9,018 nt of DNA, taken from NCBI GenBank assembly GCA_018607545.1, contig JABBBF010000220.1:1-9018 (forward strand), written 5' to 3'. The DNA is from SAR92 clade bacterium (GTDB taxonomy: Bacteria; Pseudomonadota; Gammaproteobacteria; Pseudomonadales; Porticoccaceae). Numbering within the stretch: position 1 is the stretch's first letter; every line of letters starts with the position of its first letter. The notes beneath the pieces were generated by a model. It was not told where the DNA came from. It searched no databases and saw only the letters and a program-made list of their open reading frames with translations. The translations under genes and the position numbers were made by a program. This document shows, one piece after another, positions 7,301 through 9,018 of this stretch.

Positions 7301-8269
7301 CTAGTGCTTCCAAATCAGGTTAACAAAATATCTAAAGTCGGAGGATAAGGCCGGTTCATGAGCCACATCAGACTGCCAGAGCCTATCCATTATCCAGATT
7401 GCAAAGCCGGCAAACAGAACATGGGCATTGAGATAAGCAATAATACTGTTAAGCAGCAATATTCCCAGGGGTGCAGCCATCAGCAGACAAAACAGCGAGA
7501 GATAGTTTCCAAATAATTCACGGTTAAGGGGCTTGGAAAAGAACCTGGATAGCGCCGAAAAAAGTCCCGGGGAACCCCGAGAATTACTTATATCAGCCTT
7601 TGCATCAATAGCAGTACTCCCCCTGCGTGCTAAAAGATAGACGATCAACACAAGGCCAACAACCGGCAACCAGCCATTTTCAAAGCCGCTGAGCATAATG
7701 GCTATATTTTTCTGCACCAGTGCTGGTGCGGCGAATGGATAGAGCAGCAGGTTATCCGACAGCAACCAGTAGCCAAAAAAGTAACCCAGAGATAATAGGC
7801 GCATCAGGTTACTGTAGAAACCAGTAAAAACAATCATTGAAATCATACAACAGTATCCGAGTAGAGCCGGATAGCTAACCTCATCAAGCAGCCACCAACC
7901 GGCGGTCGCCGAAATAATCAGTAGAGGCGCACCCACACAGAAAACCACATCGGCCAGCAGATAGAGATTGATATACAGAGAGTGCAGAATTCGCGCCGCA
8001 ATGGCCTGATACCTGCTCAGGAATTCAAGCAGATAAATCCCGAGGCCAGTGGTTGAGCACCACTGTTTAATATTTAGCTGTGTGGCCTTTAGGGGAGGGG
8101 AAAATGAAAGCGCCACAAGACACAGAATTGCCCATGCCTGACTGTATATCGAGGTGGCGAATAAACCGAGAAGATTGCCGAACAGGTAGTCGCAAACTAC
8201 TATGCCGAGCAAAAACCAAGCATTGACCACTACCAGCACTAGAAATGCACACCGTAGGGTTTGGATCAT
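7301..8269 (-). CDS. Unrecognised polytopic inner-membrane protein
   Basis: I do not recognise this family. The 322 residues contain roughly eight hydrophobic segments, near 7-31, 36-58, 98-124, 133-152, 158-176, 200-214, 255-278 and 281-296. A hydrophilic loop at about 215-250 is rich in Ser, Arg and Lys, and the tail after 297 is polar. Two Trp-rich or Cys-rich spots, AGWWLLDE (123-130) and GYCCM (138-142), stand out. No catalytic or transporter motif was seen. The ATG at 8269 is the first possible start because an in-frame TGA sits three codons upstream. Its own ribosome binding site is weak (GGTGAT), but the start overlaps the stop of the upstream repeat ORF as ATGA, which points to translational coupling. 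blc follows in the same direction after 95 bases without a clear terminator. Confidence 0.8.
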   Translation of the reverse strand: MIQTLRCAFLVLVVVNAWFLLGIVVCDYLFGNLLGLFATSIYSQAWAILCLVALSFSPPLKATQLNIKQWCSTTGLGIYLLEFLSRYQAIAARILHSLYINLYLLADVVFCVGAPLLIISATAGWWLLDEVSYPALLGYCCMISMIVFTGFYSNLMRLLSLGYFFGYWLLSDNLLLYPFAAPALVQKNIAIMLSGFENGWLPVVGLVLIVYLLARRGSTAIDAKADISNSRGSPGLFSALSRFFSKPLNRELFGNYLSLFCLLMAAPLGILLLNSIIAYLNAHVLFAGFAIWIMDRLWQSDVAHEPALSSDFRYFVNLIWKH

Positions 8270-8502
8270 ATGCGATCACCAGCGTCGTGAACGCAATAAC
8301 AGCCCTGAGCGCCATAACAGCCCTGAGCGCCATAACAGCCCTGAGCGCAATAACAGCCTTGAGCGAAACAAAAGCCTTGAGCGAAACAAAAGCCCTGAGC
8401 GAAACAAAAGCCTTGAGCGAAACAAAAGCCCTGAGCGAAAAAAAAGCCCTGAGCGCAATAAAAGCAGGTGTTTATCCGCCTAAAAAAGTTCGTCAAATCC
8501 AT
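8266..8502 (-). CDS. Small Cys/Phe/Tyr-rich hexapeptide-repeat protein (putative)
   Basis: I do not recognise this 78-residue ORF. A short basic start (MDLTNFFRRINT) is followed, from residue 13 to 70, by tandem hexapeptides of the form [CF]-[YCF]-[GCF]-A-Q-G, such as FCFAQG, CYCAQG and CYGAQG, then the polar end VHDAGDRI. It holds 12 cysteines and about 19 aromatic residues. Two facts support translation: AAGGAG sits 8 bases before the ATG at 8502, and the TGA stop overlaps the start of the membrane-protein gene as ATGA. No signal peptide is evident. It could be a structural, metal-binding or membrane-associated peptide, or a leader whose translation sets expression of the downstream gene; all of these are inference. 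It could also be an unselected reading of an expanding repeat, since the array is open in several frames. Confidence 0.5.
   Translation of the reverse strand: MDLTNFFRRINTCFYCAQGFFFAQGFCFAQGFCFAQGFCFAQGFCFAQGCYCAQGCYGAQGCYGAQGCYCVHDAGDRI
8301..8462 (-). repeat. Nine-copy 18-bp tandem repeat array
   Basis: Nine contiguous 18-bp units run from 8301 to 8462, with a degenerate unit before (8283-8300) and a partial one after (from 8463). On the plus strand every unit begins AGCC(C/T)TGAGCG. The proximal units end CCATAAC or CAATAAC, the central ones AAACAAA, unit 8 ends in all A, and unit 9 ends CAATAAA. Only unit positions 5, 12, 13, 15 and 18 vary. The array lies inside the minus-strand 78-codon ORF and stays in frame with it. 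This is the layout of a minisatellite prone to copy-number change. Confidence 0.95.
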
Positions 8503-8510
8503 GACATGAT

Positions 8511-8516
8511 CTCCTT
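8511..8516 (-). promoter_or_regulatory. Strong ribosome binding site of the repeat ORF
   Basis: AAGGAG on the minus strand ends 8 bases before the ATG at 8502-8500. Another ATG at 8507-8505 is only 3 bases from the site and opens a frame of four codons, so it is unlikely to be used. This is one of the best ribosome binding sites in the window. Confidence 0.65.
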
Positions 8517-8523
8517 ATCCTGC

Positions 8524-8540
8524 ACCTAAATCATTTAGGT
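8524..8540. repeat. 17-bp near-perfect palindrome upstream of the repeat ORF
   Basis: ACCTAAAT (8524-8531) and ATTTAGGT (8533-8540) are exact reverse complements around a single C. The palindrome sits 7 bases upstream of the AAGGAG site on the minus strand. It could be an operator bound by a dimeric regulator, or a hairpin in the leader RNA close enough to affect ribosome loading. The one-base centre suits a DNA-binding site better than an RNA hairpin, though opening the inner pairs would allow a hairpin too. Confidence 0.6.
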
Positions 8541-8551
8541 CCGTCCCTGTA

Positions 8552-8610
8552 GCAGTGACCATTTAAGGTGCTCACTGCAACACCTTTTGTCCCCGTCCTT
8601 ATTAGGTGCC
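8552..8610. repeat. Cluster of short inverted repeats, REP-like
   Basis: GCAGTGA (8552-8558) pairs with TCACTGC (8572-8578). An overlapping alternative pairs AAGGTG (8565-8570) with CACCTT (8581-8586), which is followed by T residues. A further TTAGGTGCC (8602-8610) echoes the ATTTAGGT arm of the neighbouring palindrome. GGACGGGGACA and CAGGGACGGACC on the minus strand look like two related copies. The pattern resembles REP-type intergenic palindromes, but no second cluster is present in this window to compare with. The two overlapping hairpins are mutually exclusive. Confidence 0.4.
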
Positions 8611-8671
8611 TTTAAAACTGTAGCCAATCTTTGCCGACTATTCCATATTTTATGTCTGCCACTGTCGCCGA

Positions 8672-9018
8672 CTACTGCTGCTTTTCCAGTTCAGCCAGAT
8701 TGCCGCTGAGCTCAATTCCATTGGGCACTTGCAATGTGGATGTTGGGAAGGCGATCTCGGCTTGATTGGCTTCGATAATAGCCGCAACTTTTAACAGCAC
8801 ATCCTGCTTAATCACATGATACTTTGCCCAGTCGGTGGTCTTGGTAAATACATAGATAAAGAAATCCAGCGAGCTGGCGGCAAACTTGTTGAAGTTGACC
8901 ATCATAATTAAATTGGTATCGATCTCGGGGTGCTCGCTCAACATGATTTTTACCTGATCGACAATGGTATCCATCTTGTGCAGGTCGTCGTAGCGAACAC
9001 CGACGGTCTCATAGATTC
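8672..9018 (-). CDS. MscS-family mechanosensitive ion channel, C-terminal part
   Basis: Only the last 115 codons are inside the window; the gene continues past the right edge. MscS-family channels sit in the inner membrane and open under membrane tension to release solutes during hypoosmotic shock. The visible part is the cytoplasmic cage domain. It begins IYETVGVRYDDLHKMDTI and continues through HPEIDTN, FAASSLDFFIYVFTKTTDW and IKQDVLLKVAAII to EIAFPTSTLQVPNG, all characteristic of larger MscS-like channels of the YnaI or MscM type. About 14 polar residues (IELSGNLAELEKQQ) follow the usual end of homology. No clear intrinsic terminator follows in the 169-bp gap to the repeat ORF, so read-through is possible. 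Which paralogue it is cannot be decided without the membrane region. Confidence 0.92.
   Translation of the reverse strand, partial: IYETVGVRYDDLHKMDTIVDQVKIMLSEHPEIDTNLIMMVNFNKFAASSLDFFIYVFTKTTDWAKYHVIKQDVLLKVAAIIEANQAEIAFPTSTLQVPNGIELSGNLAELEKQQ

Noticed and set aside
8283..8300. Tenth full copy of the 18-bp repeat
   Set aside because: Only its 3' half matches the unit (CGCAATAAC); the first half has diverged, so it is treated as a degenerate flank.
8301..8462. Possible CRISPR array
   Set aside because: The 18-bp units are directly contiguous, with no unique spacers and no cas genes nearby, so this is a simple tandem repeat.
8202..8483. Plus-strand 93-codon ORF with SPERN repeats
   Set aside because: In this frame the C/T variation changes Pro to Leu rather than being silent, there is no ribosome binding site, and half of it is antisense to the membrane-protein gene.
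8245..8529. Plus-strand 94-codon ORF through the repeat array, with ALSETK repeats
   Set aside because: It has no ribosome binding site before its ATG and runs antisense over the start of the membrane-protein gene. It is open because its codons are in register with those of the minus-strand ORF, which has better start and stop signals.

Overview
The window looks like chromosomal DNA of a Gammaproteobacterium, probably a marine Pseudomonas-like or Cellvibrionales-like lineage. The grounds are family membership and gene order: a long-form glyceraldehyde-3-phosphate dehydrogenase gene divergent from mfd, with a CsiV-family gene directly after mfd. This matches an arrangement I recall from Pseudomonas-type genomes. 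Base composition is moderate and codon use looks similar across the main genes. No phage, insertion sequence, tRNA, rRNA or CRISPR array was seen.

Left part (1-6569): a terminator hairpin (17-59) closes the leftward gene for a GAPDH with a domain-sized N-terminal extension (71-1606, probable GTG start). A 221-bp divergent intergenic region then leads into rightward mfd (1828-5283), the full-length transcription-repair coupling factor. Fifty bases later comes csiV (5334-6569), a predicted periplasmic cell-wall protein that is probably co-transcribed with mfd.

Middle part (6570-7300): a Blc-type outer-membrane lipocalin lipoprotein (6573-7205, minus strand, GTG start) meets csiV tail to tail with only 3 bp between the stop codons. 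It ends in an unusual Pro/Asn/Gln hexapeptide tail encoded by 18-bp repeats. A perfect TATAAT lies upstream of it.

Right part (7301-9018), all minus strand: the C-terminal end of an MscS-family mechanosensitive channel enters from the right edge (8672 to beyond 9018). A 169-bp intergenic region rich in palindromes follows. Next is a 78-codon ORF (8266-8502) with a strong AAGGAG ribosome binding site, made almost entirely of a Cys/Phe/Tyr-rich hexapeptide repeat ending in Ala-Gln-Gly. Its stop overlaps (ATGA) the start of an unrecognised 322-residue polytopic membrane protein (7301-8269). This coupled pair, with its nine-copy 18-bp tandem array, is the most unusual content of the window. I do not recognise either protein family, and any function for the pair would be inference.

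The left genes are core functions (central carbon metabolism, DNA repair, cell wall). The right genes are envelope-related: a lipocalin, a membrane protein and a mechanosensitive channel.
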